A stretch of 58,000 bases of DNA from Cryptomeria japonica (lineage: Eukaryota; Streptophyta; Pinopsida; Cupressales; Cupressaceae). The stretch covers positions 184,994,449-185,052,448 of the forward strand of contig NC_081411.1 in NCBI RefSeq assembly GCF_030272615.1, given 5' to 3'. The notes beneath the pieces were generated by a model. That model was not told the origin of the DNA and did no database searches. It worked only from the letters and a program-made list of their open reading frames with translations. The position numbers and the translations under genes are program-made. Each line of letters opens with the position of its first letter. Within the stretch, counting starts at the first letter, position 1. This document shows, in pieces, positions 1 through 10,783 of this stretch.

Positions 1-203
1 CTTGATGTCTTTGGTCATGCTTTGATCAGTAAGCTTCTTCTTTAAAACATCGATAGTCTTCTACAAACAAAGACTATACATATAAAGGCATATAATACTG
101 GTGTGAACAATACAACACATATTACCGGTAGAGAATAACTCATACATAGAATAAGTGTTTCCAGTAATGACAATCATAAATAAACATCATCAAAATACCA
201 ACA
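1..203 (-). repeat. 3' LTR of element A (partial)
   Basis: The stretch matches 6487-6691 almost base for base, including the terminal TGTTGGTATTTTG read on the minus strand. It is the U3 start of the 3' LTR; the rest lies to the left of the window. Confidence 0.93.
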
Positions 204-215
204 ATCTCCCCCTTT
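204..215 (-). other. Polypurine tract of element A
   Basis: The minus strand reads AAAGGGGGAGAT directly before the LTR start TGTTGG. This is the classical plus-strand primer of copia-type elements and fixes both orientation and LTR boundary. Confidence 0.92.
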
Positions 216-1880
216 GGCATTGATGGCAACACTTAGGAAAATTTGACATCTAAGTGCTTACAAAAAAAAATGATGTCATAATCAAAATTCCTCCCCCTAA
301 GCATATACACTATTCCCTTTGCCAAAATTACAAGCATGTGCATCTACCATTTGCATGAAATTTTCAATACTACTGCCCCTTTGCCAACAATGATAAAGTA
401 ATGCAAACAGTCCCTCTTTTACAGAAATTTAACACAGTTATATTGCATAACATAAAAACAGAGTATATGTTCATGACAATAAAGAGTAAACTCCTCAAAA
501 ATGGATTTAAAGTTTTTCATAAAATCTTTCATGTCTGAAGACCATGAATTGAGAAGTGAGGCAGAAATTTCAATCTCGGTCTTCATTTGGAAGGCTAATT
601 CTTCTATGGCATCGATAGTGCTTGGCTCCTGTGTGACAGTAATAGCCTCCAAGTTCAGAAAGCACTTCTGAAGAATCTGCAATTTAGGTAAGAGAAGCAA
701 CTGGAGCTTCTATAGATCTTGAGTCCACTTGTAGATCTCTGATTCAGTCTTTGCAATTTGATGTTGGAGAGTATGAACAGTCTTCCCATACACTGTGAAG
801 GAATCATATGGCAATTTGAAGTTGCCGATATACTGCTTTAACTCCAATTGGAGTTGACTCATTTTCTTCAAGGCATCATCACACAATAGATCAGGATGGC
901 AGATTTTGCTCAATAGTGTATGACCTTCAGCTATTTCTAGGCTGATATCATCCTCGGTGGATCAGCCTGCCTTTGTCTTCATTAAATTGTGTCACAAGTG
1001 CAACTGTGAGTTCCTTTTCATTGTTTTTATTTGCAGTAGCCTGGGCAACATCTTCCAAACATTGTACTTGATCATCCACTACTATGCAAAGAAGTTCTAA
1101 CTTGGCCAACGAAGAATCGGTACTAGGGAGATTAGTACTGAGGATTAGATTGGAAAGAGTGTCAACAAAAAATTGAATGACATCCTATTCTTTCTTTTTC
1201 CTTAGTTCTTCCAATCTATCTTGTGTCAGTTGAATGCTCCTGAGTAGCTCATTTTTATCTATTGATTGAGTAAGACAAGAAAGAGTCAAATTGGTGTGAC
1301 CCGTGGGATCAACCTGCTTAGCTTGATCTCCAGTTTCCTTAGGAGTCTATCCTTCTTCCTTTTCCTTGATCCTCTCTTGTCTTTTCTTCTCTAGTTCATC
1401 TTTTTCCTGGGCTTCCTTGGTGGTCTTCTCTTTCTCCTCTTCCATTCTCTTCTTTTCTTCTTCTTTCTTCCTCTCTTCTTCCTTCTTCTTCTCTTCTTCC
1501 TTCTTCTGCTCTTCTTCCTTCTTCTTCTCCTCTTCTTTCTTCCACTCTTCTTCCTTCTTCTTCTCCTCTTCCTTCTTTCACTCTTCTTCCTTCTGCTTCT
1601 CTTCTTCCTTCTTCTTCTTCTCTTCTTCTTCTCTCTCTTTCTCTTGTCTTGATTTCTCCGCTTGCTCTTTCTCTTGTTTTTCTTTCTCATGTTTCTCTTT
1701 CACTGCTTTCTCATCTTTTTCTTTCTCCACTCTTTCCTCTTCATCTTTCTCTTTTTCTAGAGTGGTGTCCTCAACATCTACTGCATCAACATCAATGGGG
1801 TCATTTTGTTTAGTTTCTCTCTCACCCTGATTATCAAAAGTTTTATCTGGTTTGGATGTAGATAGCTCAGGCTCTTGCAC
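216..1880 (-). pseudogene. Element A ORF2, charged coiled-coil and C-terminal part (decayed)
   Basis: Minus-strand frames at 1578-1880, 710-913 and 419-700 encode the downstream part of the long second ORF. The first is almost wholly Lys, Glu, Gln and Arg. It coincides with a CTT/TCC-rich plus-strand tract (about 1370-1790) that also opens spurious Lys/Arg-rich and Ser/Phe-rich frames. The later pieces are helical and amphipathic, and resemble element B at 53239-53595 in composition and heptad spacing. Several stops and frame changes separate the pieces. No enzymatic motif is visible and the function is unknown; a structural or nucleic-acid-binding role is only a guess. Confidence 0.5.
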
Positions 1881-1907
1881 AACCTTCCGATTAGCTTTAG
1901 ATACCTT

Positions 1908-3720
1908 CTACATTTTGATATCTTCTTTAACCTGTAGATGGGTGTCTTTTTCCACTTTAGAGGTTTTGCCTCCCGAGTAGCTGAAGTCTTCTTTTTTGCA
2001 TGGAAAAGATGGCTTTGTACCGATTAAGAATCTCAAACAATTCTGAATTAGAGGCATCAAGGAAATACTGGCCAAAAATTTCTTCCCTAATTTCTTGCTC
2101 CTTTTCAATGACAATGCGCCATTTATTATCCAAATAATTATACAAAGAATTAGGAACAACAAGTTTAATGTCAATCAAAGACCGATCATTATTACACAGA
2201 TATTTAATGACCTCTAGCTCTACCTCTTCCTTTTCACTATTGATTAGATCATTAAAATAATATTTTAAATCACCAAGAACTTTTCTTTTAACATTCTTCA
2301 TAATCCTTTGAAAATATGTCATAGGCTAGTAAGGAGCAACATGTATATTTACCGGTGCAGAGGTTCCAGGTACATTACCGGTTGTCTTCATTTTCTTACT
2401 TGATTGTCTTGTCTTGTTCATTTCTACCTTTGGTTTAGTGTCTTCTGAATCTGATGTGTTGTTCCTGGTTTTACTCTTCCTTTCAAATACCTTTGATGGG
2501 ATGACCTCCAATTTCTTTTTGGTTAGTGAACTCTTGGTCACTTTAGGACTAGCAGCTGATGTAATCGATGTCGATGTCGATTGTACAAGTTTCCTCTTCT
2601 TTTGTTTTGGTACTTTAATAGATTTGATTCTCTCTAAGTAAGTACCGGTCCTCTTCTTCTTTGGATCCAGTGGTGAAGCAAGTAGGGTAGAGGCATACCC
2701 TATGAGTATATCATTTACCACTTCATAGCCCATATGCTCAACCGCTTCCATTATGCAGTGATCCACTTTGATTGTGAAATAGATATTATCTTCATACTTT
2801 TTAATCAAATCACCTGATATTCTCATTCTCTGATTTATCTTTAGTTTGAACTCATCAAAATACCTATTCAGAGTCTTCGGATAAGCAAATCCCACTGCTT
2901 GCAGACTCTCCTTTATTTGTCTTGAAACCTATAGGTCACTTGACCATTGAATATCACCAACTCTTGGAAAGTACCCATGAAAATAGAAAAACAAATCGAC
3001 AAGCAGTTGACCGAACTTAAACCTCAGTGTCTTGTCCTCTTTGATGGACTTCAGATTCTCCATGAGTTGTTTTTACATACAGGTACATAAGTTGTATTCT
3101 GCATCATCCTTGATCATCCCATAAGCGGCATGAACTGTAGCTATAGGAACAAAAATCATTCTACTAGCATAGAATACTCTATACCTGATCACCATGCACG
3201 CATATTTTACCAAGTCATCTTTTATGGTATTTACAGTCATTCGCCATTGGTCGCTCATAGAACTGGTGAGCTCTGTCAGTTTGGTTTTGGTGATCTTGTG
3301 AAGAATAGGGACTTTTCCAATATTATAGAAACCTGTCATGGCATGGACTGCCTCTGGTGTAATATCATGGGTTCGCTCAAGATACATCTGGTCACCATGA
3401 ACCCTTTTTAGAATGATCCTTATGTGATCTTCTTTGAATTCCTTGAGAAAATATACTGCATTGTGGAATTTTTTCTTCTCAATCACGTTGTACTCTGGTT
3501 TAATCTTTTTATCATCTCCACAGAAGAAAATCAACTAGGAGTGAATCACTAGAGACCCTAGGTCTTCTAGTTTGCAATCAATGTATCCTGAAACATCACC
3601 TGTGATAATGACTCTGGTGGGAATTTGAGATAGGGCATTGTATTTCACCTTCTTTCTAAGAAGCTTAGATGATTCCTCAGGTTCGGTAGAACTAGAAGGG
3701 ATTTTGGATGTAGAGGCCAT
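1908..3720 (-). pseudogene. Element A ORF2, conserved N-terminal and central part, unknown function
   Basis: The ORF begins with its own ATG at 3720 and runs leftward through pieces 3535-3720, 3073-3534, 2326-2895 and 1957-2322, separated by a few stops and frame changes. Blocks align with element B ORF2 in the same order: KRVHGDQMYLE against SRVHDDFMWIQ, LLVDLFFYFHGYFPRVG against LLVCMFFYFEKFFSSVG, LIKKYEDNIYF against LVEKYKDNICF, and SLYNYLDNKWRIVIEKE against ELYLHIDNRWKYAMDSE. Between the third and fourth blocks lies a Lys/Ser/Thr-rich, probably disordered and nuclear-localising segment. I recognise no named domain. Its place between the gag-like ORF and the PPT is where pol would be. It may belong to the loosely defined plant transposon or mobile-domain proteins, but I cannot show that. 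Confidence 0.65.
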
Positions 3721-4298
3721 GACTAAATAACTTCAAATGACAAGAGTGTTTTGACAAAGAATACCTTTTCACTCCAAACTAGGGTTCGTTGATGTCAAAC
3801 GCAATACACTTTTTCAAAAGTTTGTTTATCCACTTTGCGCTCCACTCTGGATAGCTTGAAATGTTTGTTGGATCTTGCGCAAGATTTCTTCCTTGATTGT
3901 TTCAAATGCAAGATGAATTTCTCTCATTGTGCTCCTCAAGCTAGAAAAATTCTTCTTTCAAAAATAGGTAAGTAAAAATGATGACAAAAGTCACTTTTAG
4001 GCATGCTCCTACCTACCATAATAAATGCATCATCGATAGGGTAGAAACCCTAGCTTTATCACTTCATTTCTTCTATCGGTTGACAGGTAACCAATACCAA
4101 TAAAACACTTTACCGATACACGTCGGGGGTCTGAAAAATTGTTACTGAAATGTCCCCACTTAAGCTTTTCAAGGCTTAATTTGCCGGTTCAGGGGTCTCT
4201 ACACTGGGTGTAGAAAGTCATACATCTTGTGGCTCCTCTTCAGATTTATTCTTCAAAATTTTACCCATATTGACTTGAACGGTTTCAACATCGACCTT
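3721..4298 (-). other. Spacer between gag-like ORF and ORF2 in element A
   Basis: About 580 bp without a sustained frame. Element B has a comparable spacer (56283-56801) at the same place, so it is probably an original part of the family. It could act as an intron, a leader for ORF2 or an internal promoter; nothing in the sequence decides which. Confidence 0.45.
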
Positions 4299-5480
4299 TC
4301 ATTCTGGGTCGACCGATATGTCTCCCGATGGATTCTTTTTTAGTCTGCACGTTCTGGCAATATGTACCGGTTTGTGACAATGATAGCATACTATACTAGG
4401 TGCTCTCCATGGTCTGGTGTTCACATTTCCATTCTTCCTCCTGCATGTTGCAGCAGTATGTCTACTACCACGGTAGATCAAATAGGTTGCTCTCCAACTG
4501 GTTGACATTTCATAACCATTTGACCGGTGGTCATAGGTTCTATACCGGTTTGGTTTTCGATTCATAGGAGGTTCTTGGACACTTCCTCTTGGTCTCGGTG
4601 CATAGACTCTAGGGTTATTCATAACTATCATGTACTCAAAAGATCTATGTGCAAACTTGTTGCATGCATAACAATGACCATTAAATCTACCAATTCTAGC
4701 CTTGTGATTATGGAAATTGTTTAATATGTAAGGAAAATTGTTATAAGCCTTGCTCCTAAATACATTGGCAATATGTCCTTCCTTAAGACACTTAAAGAAT
4801 ACAGGTTTGATATTTTGCTTAGCTTTGCTTTGGTTCATCTTGGGTGCCGATTTCTCCTTTGGTGCAGCATTCTTGGTTCAAGAGGTTTCACCTTCCTCAT
4901 ATGCAGAGAAACCAAGCCCAGAGGTATCTTTTGATGGCTTCATTGTTTCCAACTTTTGGTCCAACTTCATAGTACTCCAGTTGAAGTTTGCAAGTATCTC
5001 CTTTGTCTCAACAAGTTACTTGGAAAGAGCATCATTGGTCTTCATCAAGGTTTCATTATGAGAAATGGTTGCATTGAGGCTTGCTTGCATTTCTTCTTTC
5101 TCTTCCTTACCCTCTTGCAGATAAGTGGTGATGTTACCAATCTCTTGTTTTAACTTAGAGATATCGTGCTCCTTGTCATTCACCAGATCTTCAACATTTT
5201 TTTTGTTTTCTAGCTCCTAACTCATCTTGATAGTTAGTTCTTCCAGCTCCCTCCTTAGGTTAGTTTTAGACTCATTTAGTTTCTCCACTTCTTGGACTAG
5301 GGCATCCATGTCTGCTTCATCAGAAGAGCTATTTTTAGTGATTTCCATCATTTGCTCAGCAAGCTCTCTTCATTTGGCTAAAGATGCTTTATATTTAATC
5401 TCCATTTTATCATAGGCTCTTTCAGATTTAGCCAATTGGAGAGTGAGTTCCCTCAAGCTGTATTCCCCCATATCTCCTTT
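4299..5480 (-). pseudogene. Element A gag-like ORF: coiled coil plus degenerate CCHC zinc knuckles
   Basis: From the PBS side the frame first encodes a long heptad-rich coiled coil (about 5480-4900, several stops), then a short linker with GLGFSAYEEGE, typical of plant copia gag C-termini, then the 179-residue open frame 4299-4838. That frame holds four knuckle-like units: FFKCLKEGHIANVF, CYACNKFAHRSFEY, YLIYRGSRHTAATC and CYHCHKPVHIARTC. Only the last keeps all four C-C-H-C ligands; the others have lost one or more cysteines. The usual UBN2-type gag core before the coiled coil is absent. The role would be RNA binding and particle assembly by analogy with copia gag. Decay is clear from stops and lost ligands. 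Confidence 0.72.
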
Positions 5481-5505
5481 CATGTGGTTAGACTTAAAGA
5501 AAGGT

Positions 5506-5519
5506 TGGCTCTGATACCA
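5506..5519 (-). other. Primer binding site of element A (initiator Met tRNA)
   Basis: The minus strand reads TGGTATCAGAGCCA two bases after the LTR terminal CA. This complements the 3' end of plant initiator tRNA-Met and is the standard copia PBS. It is not a tRNA gene. Confidence 0.92.
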
Positions 5520-5521
5520 AT

Positions 5522-6691
5522 TGCTGAATACTAAGAGGGGGGGGGGGGGTGAATTAGTATGCACAAATACTTAAACCAAACTCTTAAGAAATTTTACTAC
5601 AGACCGGTATAGGAGTTTAAACAACAAACTAATTAAAACCCAAACAAGCCAATAGGAAAATAGAGCATTCACCCACAGAAGCACAATCACCATAACACAA
5701 GATATTTTGACATGGAAACACAAATGTGAAAAAACACAATGAATAAAACTCACAAGTCAACTATCTGCAAAATAGTAACCAGATTGGTTAAGGTCAGACC
5801 AGTTAAGGCCTTACAGTGTTCTTCACTAGAACAGATCCTATTAGGAATCCGGATCTCTGTTAGGAGATAAGTGGAATATTAAAGACTACCCTATTAAAGG
5901 ATTTTAGATCCACAACTGTGAACCACCTTGTTAGAGGATTTACAATAGGCTTGACTAGGCCTACCCGATTAAGGTTTTCAGACTTGTCTAAGAGATTAGT
6001 AATCAACAAGTGAATGATATAGATAGTAGCACAAAATGCTTGATTATATCCTTGACAGCTCTATGTTAATGCATTGTAGCATTACTTCAGTCTTCTATCC
6101 TTTTCATGTTCAATCTCTATCGCACGATGCCTTTTTTGTGAAGACCTAATCTTCTCTTCAACTCTTTGCATACACACATAAACTCACACAAAACCCTAGA
6201 CATGATGTCCTTAAATAGGAATTTGATTTCATGTCGGTCCAATGAGATTGGATTACAATTTACTAGGTTCAATGCATCTAGACACAATACATAACATGAC
6301 ACAGGATCACCGCATTGGTGTGAGTGGATGGTAACTCATCACACATTACAAGTTTGTTAATTAATAAAATAGTATACCGATTACTGGTTTACAAACAAAG
6401 ATTGGTAAACTAGAACATACTGTTTCGATCTTCAAAAAGATTAACTGTTGCTTGGGGTCCTCGTTCTGCTTGAGGTCTACATACCGCTTGATGTCTTTGG
6501 TCATGCTTTGACCAGTAAGCTTCTTCTATAAAACATCGATAGTCTTCTACAAATGAAGACTATACATATAAAGGCATATAATATCCGTGTGAACAATACA
6601 ACACATATTACCAGTAGAGAATAACTCATACATAAAATAAGTGTGTGTCTATAAATGACAATCACAACTAAACATCATCAAAATACCAACA
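5522..6691 (-). repeat. 5' LTR of element A (1170 bp)
   Basis: On the minus strand the LTR begins TGTTGGTATTTTG at 6691 and ends CAGCA at 5522, just before the PBS. It contains a poly-G box (5536-5549) in the context GAGGGGG...TGAATTAGTA that recurs in the copia LTR (16942-16955), LTR X and the element B LTR. It also has a box related to GTGGAAACC...GGGAAAAACC seen in the copia LTR. Confidence 0.92.
6211..6217 (-). promoter_or_regulatory. Candidate TATA box in the element A LTR
   Basis: The minus strand reads CCTATTTAAGGAC, about 475 bp into the LTR, followed by TAGGGTTT-like sequence. Position and context match TATA-like sites in the other three copia-type LTRs here. No transcript start can be seen from sequence alone. 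Confidence 0.5.
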
Positions 6692-7480
6692 CTATTTCGA
6701 TAGGTAGTATTGCTTCTATACCATAGACCAAGGAATATGGTATTGCTCTAGTAGGGGTGTGTACTCCTGTTCTATATGCCCAAAGAGTGGGATTTAACTA
6801 GAGATTCCAGTCCCATCCTGTGTCAATGATAGCTTTCTTAAGGATCTTCAATATTGTCTTGTTTGTTTCCTCTGCTTATCCATTGCTTTGCGAATAATAT
6901 GGTGTTGCAAATCTTTGTTGTATTTGAAAGTTGTCACACAATTCTTTCATTTCTTAATTTTTGAATGTACATCCACTATCTGTCACTATGCAAATTGGAA
7001 TCCTGTATCTACATATAATGTAATTAAGCATGAATTTTTCTATTTCTTTTCCAGTGGTGTATGTAAGAGGAATTACCTCGACCCATTTAGTAAAATACTC
7101 AGTAGTTGTTAAGATGAATTTGTGCCTGTTGGAAGAAGTAGGGTTGATTTTACCAACTAGATCTAATGCCCATCGTGAAAATGGCCATGGTGATGTAATA
7201 GCTTGAAGATATTGTGTCAGTGCATGAATGAGGTCTCCATGCATTTGACATTGTTTACAATTTTGCACATATTTAGAGGCATCCTTTTCCATAGTTGGCC
7301 AGTAATATCGAGTTCTTAGCAATTTCTTTGACAATGGTGGACCACTTTGATGCGCCCCACAAATTCCACCATGGACTTCCTTTAGAGAAAGTTTGGCTTC
7401 ACTTTCATCAAGACATCGGAGAAGAGTTCCATCAAAGCCCTTTCCATATAATGGATCAGCAATAATAGTGTGTCTGGATG
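6692..7480 (-). pseudogene. Gypsy 1 integrase (broken, interrupted by element A)
   Basis: The zinc-binding HHCC region is visible as EVHGGICGAHQSG followed by NCKQCQMHGD, then the core begins at WPFSRWALDLVGKINP with the first catalytic Asp in WALDLVG. VTDSGCTFKN carries the second Asp. Downstream the frame continues, with stops, to a YGIEAILPIE motif typical of the end of the core, where element A enters. The longest open piece is 6954-7334. The product would join element DNA to the host genome; this copy cannot be functional. Confidence 0.85.
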
Positions 7481-7481
7481 C

Positions 7482-8570
7482 CTAATGAATAAGAGTCTTC
7501 TTTTGATTTCTAGACAAATCTGGGGACATGCACTGAGTATGCAAATATGTGTATATCTCATTGTACCACGAGGATTCTAGACCCACAATTGCACATACAT
7601 ATTCTATTGAGGGAATCTCATATTCCAGTATCATCGATTGTTCTATAATAAACTCAAATCGAGTTTCATTATTAGGCATATTTAGAAGGGACCCTACTAT
7701 AGCCATGTTGTCAGCTACCTTGTTCTATATCCTTGGAATCTATTCGAAAGTGATTTTATTGAAATGCTCTTTGTAATATTCTACCATTTGCTTATAAGGC
7801 AATGGTTTTTCATCTTTTGTGTTGTAGTCATTATTGACTTGGTTTACAATCAGTTGCGAGTCACCATAGACCTCTAACTATTTTATTCTCCACTGCACAG
7901 TTGTACGAAGTCCTATGAGGAGAGATTCATATTCAGCTATATTGATCATACATGAAAAATTTATCCTAAATGACAGGGATAGAATCAGCTTGAGGGGTGA
8001 TGAAAATAATCCCAGCTTCAGATCCATGACTTGTATATTTCCCATCAAAGTATAATTTCCAAATTATAGATGTTGTCAATGTAAATAATGATTCATCTAA
8101 AAAGTCTATGAGCAATGGGTGTATGTCTTGTAAAGGACCCTCTTCTAAGTGATCTACTATAATTTTTCCTTTGATGGCCTTTCTATCCATATACTCTATA
8201 TCAAACTCACTCAAAATCATGACCCAGTTAGCCAATCTCCCTCAATGTTTCTCCGCTTAACAGATATTTGAGTGGATCAAAAGAGTGCAATGAGTTGTAC
8301 CTTGTTGACTCAGCATGTAATGTCTAATCTTTTGAGATGCAAAGATTAGTGATAAACATGCTCATTCTATAGGAGTGTAATTGAGCTCATATCCGATCAA
8401 GGTTCTACTTATAAAGTAGATAGCTCTTTCTTTTCCCTATTCATCATGTTGTGCCAACAAAGCTCCTAAAGCTGAGTTTGTCGCTAATATATATAGTAAT
8501 AGAGGTTTTCGTGGAGTAGGTGGAACTAACACTGGTGTGTTTAGAAGATAATCTTTTAGAGCTTGGAAAG
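7482..8570 (-). pseudogene. Gypsy 1 RNase H region (RT-linked and second RNase H-like domain)
   Basis: Right-hand frames give the RT-linked RNase H start with LGALLAQHDE and ISRTLIGYELNYTP. Frame 7966-8235 gives LANWVMILSEFDIEYMDRK and the second domain LYFDGKYTSHGSEAGIIFITP, whose Asp matches the first catalytic residue of archaeal-type RNase H domains in plant gypsy elements. The frame 7482-7706 is the tether before the integrase. Several stops, including one within the first domain, show decay. Confidence 0.8.
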
Positions 8571-9840
8571 CTTCTTAACATTGTTCTATCCATTTAAAAG
8601 TAACTCCTTTCCTGAGTAAATGTTGGAATGGATGACATTTATCTACCAGTTGTGCTATGAATCTCCTTATGGATTGTAGTCTTCCATGTAACCCTCTTAA
8701 TTGCTTAAGTGTTGACAGAGGTTGCATATCTATGATTTCTTTGACCTTTGTGGGGTCTACTTCGATTCCTCTATTAGACACGATAAACCCTAACAGTTTA
8801 CCTATTGTTACACCAAACACACACTTTTTTGGGTTTAGCCTGACATTGTACTACTCTAACCGATCAAATATCTTTGCAAGGACTGCAAGGTGACCTTTTC
8901 TTATCTATGATTTAGCTAGTAGGTCATCCATATAATCTTCCATTATGTTGTGGATCATGTCATGAAATAGCATTGTCATGGCCCTTTGGTATGTTTCTCC
9001 TGCTTCTTAAGACCAAACAACATCACATTCTAGCAGTATGTCCCCCATGGATAGGTAAATGTCATTTTATGTTGATCTTCCTATGTAATTATGATCTGGT
9101 TGTATCCTGAGAAACCATCTATTAATGAAAGCATTTCATTCCTAGTAGTGATCATATCAATATTGGGTAATGGGAAACCATCCTGAGGACAACCTTTGTT
9201 TAGATCTCAGAAGTCAGTACAGATTCTTATGCCTCCCGTGGGCTTAGTCACAGGTACCAAGTTGGATATCCATTCTTCATAGTTGATAGGTCGAATGAAA
9301 TATACATCCAACAACTTTTGGAGTTCTATTTTGACAGTAATGCAATCTATGGATGCATTTTTCTTATTTTTTGCTTGTGTGGTTTAACTCCTAGTAGCAA
9401 AGGTAAATGATGTAACACCAACTCAGGATCTAATCCTGGCATATCCACATAGGACCAAACAAATTTGATAGGACATTGTTTGAAAAAATGTATGAATTTG
9501 TCTTTTTCTTCCTAGTTTAATGATTTTTCCAAGCGGATATTATGTACAACCTCTCCTTCTGCTATATTTACCTCTTCAGTTTCTTCCATGAGAAATGCTG
9601 AATTTTCTCTTTTGATAGGGAGGTTGCCTAACTCACTCTTGCCATTATGGTTATTTTGATATGTATCTTTTGTGATAGAGGTACTTGCCTCTCCAAAGTA
9701 TGTTGTTCTATCTAGGTCTACAACAAATCCCGCCTTGTGATCACCTTGTGGAATTCCCTCTTTGACTTTGAGAAATTCTGCAATGGCTTCATCATTTTCA
9801 AACCAATCTAGAGTTGGTTTTCCTTATCACCCCCAATCAA
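8571..9840 (-). pseudogene. Gypsy 1 reverse transcriptase (broken)
   Basis: Motifs in order on the minus strand are FVWSYVDMPGLDPEL, QKIRKMHP, FIRPINYEEWISNLVPV, IRICTDF, LPLPNID-like FPLPNIDM, SLIDGFSGYNQI and EDYMDDLLAKS, whose YMDD is the catalytic box. The last open frame, 8575-8820, carries GRLQSIRRFIAQLVDKCHPF. In-frame stops are present in IRICTDF*, after NQIIIT, and as TAG at 9030-9032 in the PWGTYC*NVM motif. Gypsy 2 has a TAG at the equivalent codon. The copy is non-functional. Confidence 0.87.
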
Positions 9841-10730
9841 TCAAGTGTGAGTGTACAAGGGGTAATTCATTACTCCCTTCTATCATAATAGATTCTGATA
9901 ACATGAATACTTGATTGTTTGAGTGACATGGTGTATTTTCATCTTTTATAGGCGTTATTTGATACCTTAGCATGTCACTTATTTGTGGGCTAGAATCATA
10001 GAGTGATAGGAATTCATAGTCGTGAGATTCTGTCTCACTTTCAATGTATGTTTTAGCTTCTGAGGTAGTATCACTTATCTCCTCTTGTTCCTGCCTTTGA
10101 TTTTGTTGTAGATTGGCTGGTCTCCTTGCACAGTAGTTACCCTTCTTAAGCCTAGTATAAGTCGTTGCATTCTATCTTCATCTAATTCATTGGGTGGAGC
10201 TTGAGTCATTTCCCATGGAAGAAGTATTGACAATAACCAGGGAATAGGTTCATATGCTGGTGGTAAATCTATGTCTATTACTACATTTGCTTGTGCAGTT
10301 GTTTCAGGAGTTGTATTATTGTGTGACTCAGTGCTAGGTTCTTGCAGGAGTTGTCTCATATCTTCACCATCTGATTCCACACTAGGAAATGTTGGTACTT
10401 GGTTTCTTGTTTGAGATGAAGAGGGAAACACTTGCATGGACAATTTCCTTTGAGATATGTAGCCTGATAGTTTCCTTGGTCTGTTCAGTATATCTAGTGT
10501 GCATTGTCTTCCTTCCATGATATGTGGTACATGTTTATATCCTAACCCTTGATTCCCTGGATTGTCATTAGGAACAATGGGTTCTAATCTTCCTTGTTTC
10601 TGTAATCTCAAGCATGTGGTACCATCATACCCATGTTTTTGGAGAATTTTGAACCCATTTCCATATCGATCAAGAGATAATTGATTTGACCTAATTGATT
10701 TGGATTCAGATTCCTATGAGATTCTGAAAT
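9841..10730 (-). pseudogene. Gypsy 1 linker between protease and RT, with G-patch-like motif
   Basis: The open frame 10075-10611 and its extension to about 10720 read NGFKILQKHGYDG, then LRLQKQGRLEPI and GNQGLGYK. These resemble the Gly-rich G-patch-like motif found between protease and RT in many plant gypsy elements (GxGLGK...QGxxEPI). A Pro/Thr/Gln-rich acidic segment follows and then the approach to RT. The frame stops making sense at about 10720-10740, which I take as the junction with the copia insertion. Confidence 0.65.
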
Positions 10731-10731
10731 G

Positions 10732-10783
10732 CTCTCCCCCTATCATCAGACTTCTCCCCCATACAATAGTCTTCTCCCCCTTT
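10732..10783 (-). other. Triple polypurine tract of the copia element
   Basis: The minus strand shows three GGGGGAGA cores at about 10733-10740, 10753-10760 and 10773-10780, spaced exactly 20 bp apart. The outermost, CAAAGGGGGAGA, is the best match to a copia PPT. Normally the LTR TG start would follow the last core; here gypsy 1 sequence follows. Confidence 0.75.

Larger units (their letters stand above)
1..6691 (-). mobile_element. Element A: pol-less (non-autonomous) copia-type LTR retrotransposon, 3' LTR cut by window edge
   Basis: Read on the minus strand, a full 5' LTR (5522-6691) is followed by an initiator-Met-type PBS, a gag-like ORF with coiled coil and zinc knuckles, a spacer, a long second ORF, a Lys/Glu-rich region, a PPT (204-215) and the start of the 3' LTR (1-203). 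I see no aspartic protease, integrase, reverse transcriptase or RNase H in any frame, so the element would need enzymes from a partner. The two LTRs can be compared over about 200 bp and differ at roughly 15-17 positions by hand count, so the insertion is old. It sits in the integrase end of gypsy 1. The 5-bp flank on the right is CTATT (6692-6696); the other flank lies outside the window, so the target duplication cannot be confirmed. Confidence 0.88.

Noticed and set aside
1366-1830. Ser/Phe-rich plus frame and Lys/Arg-rich minus frames over the CTT-rich tract
   Set aside because: They are alternative readings of a low-complexity pyrimidine tract; only the Lys/Glu-rich minus frame fits the colinear ORF2 of element A.
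5508-5519. Initiator tRNA-Met-like sequence as a tRNA gene
   Set aside because: Only the 3' complement is present next to an LTR; it is a primer binding site.
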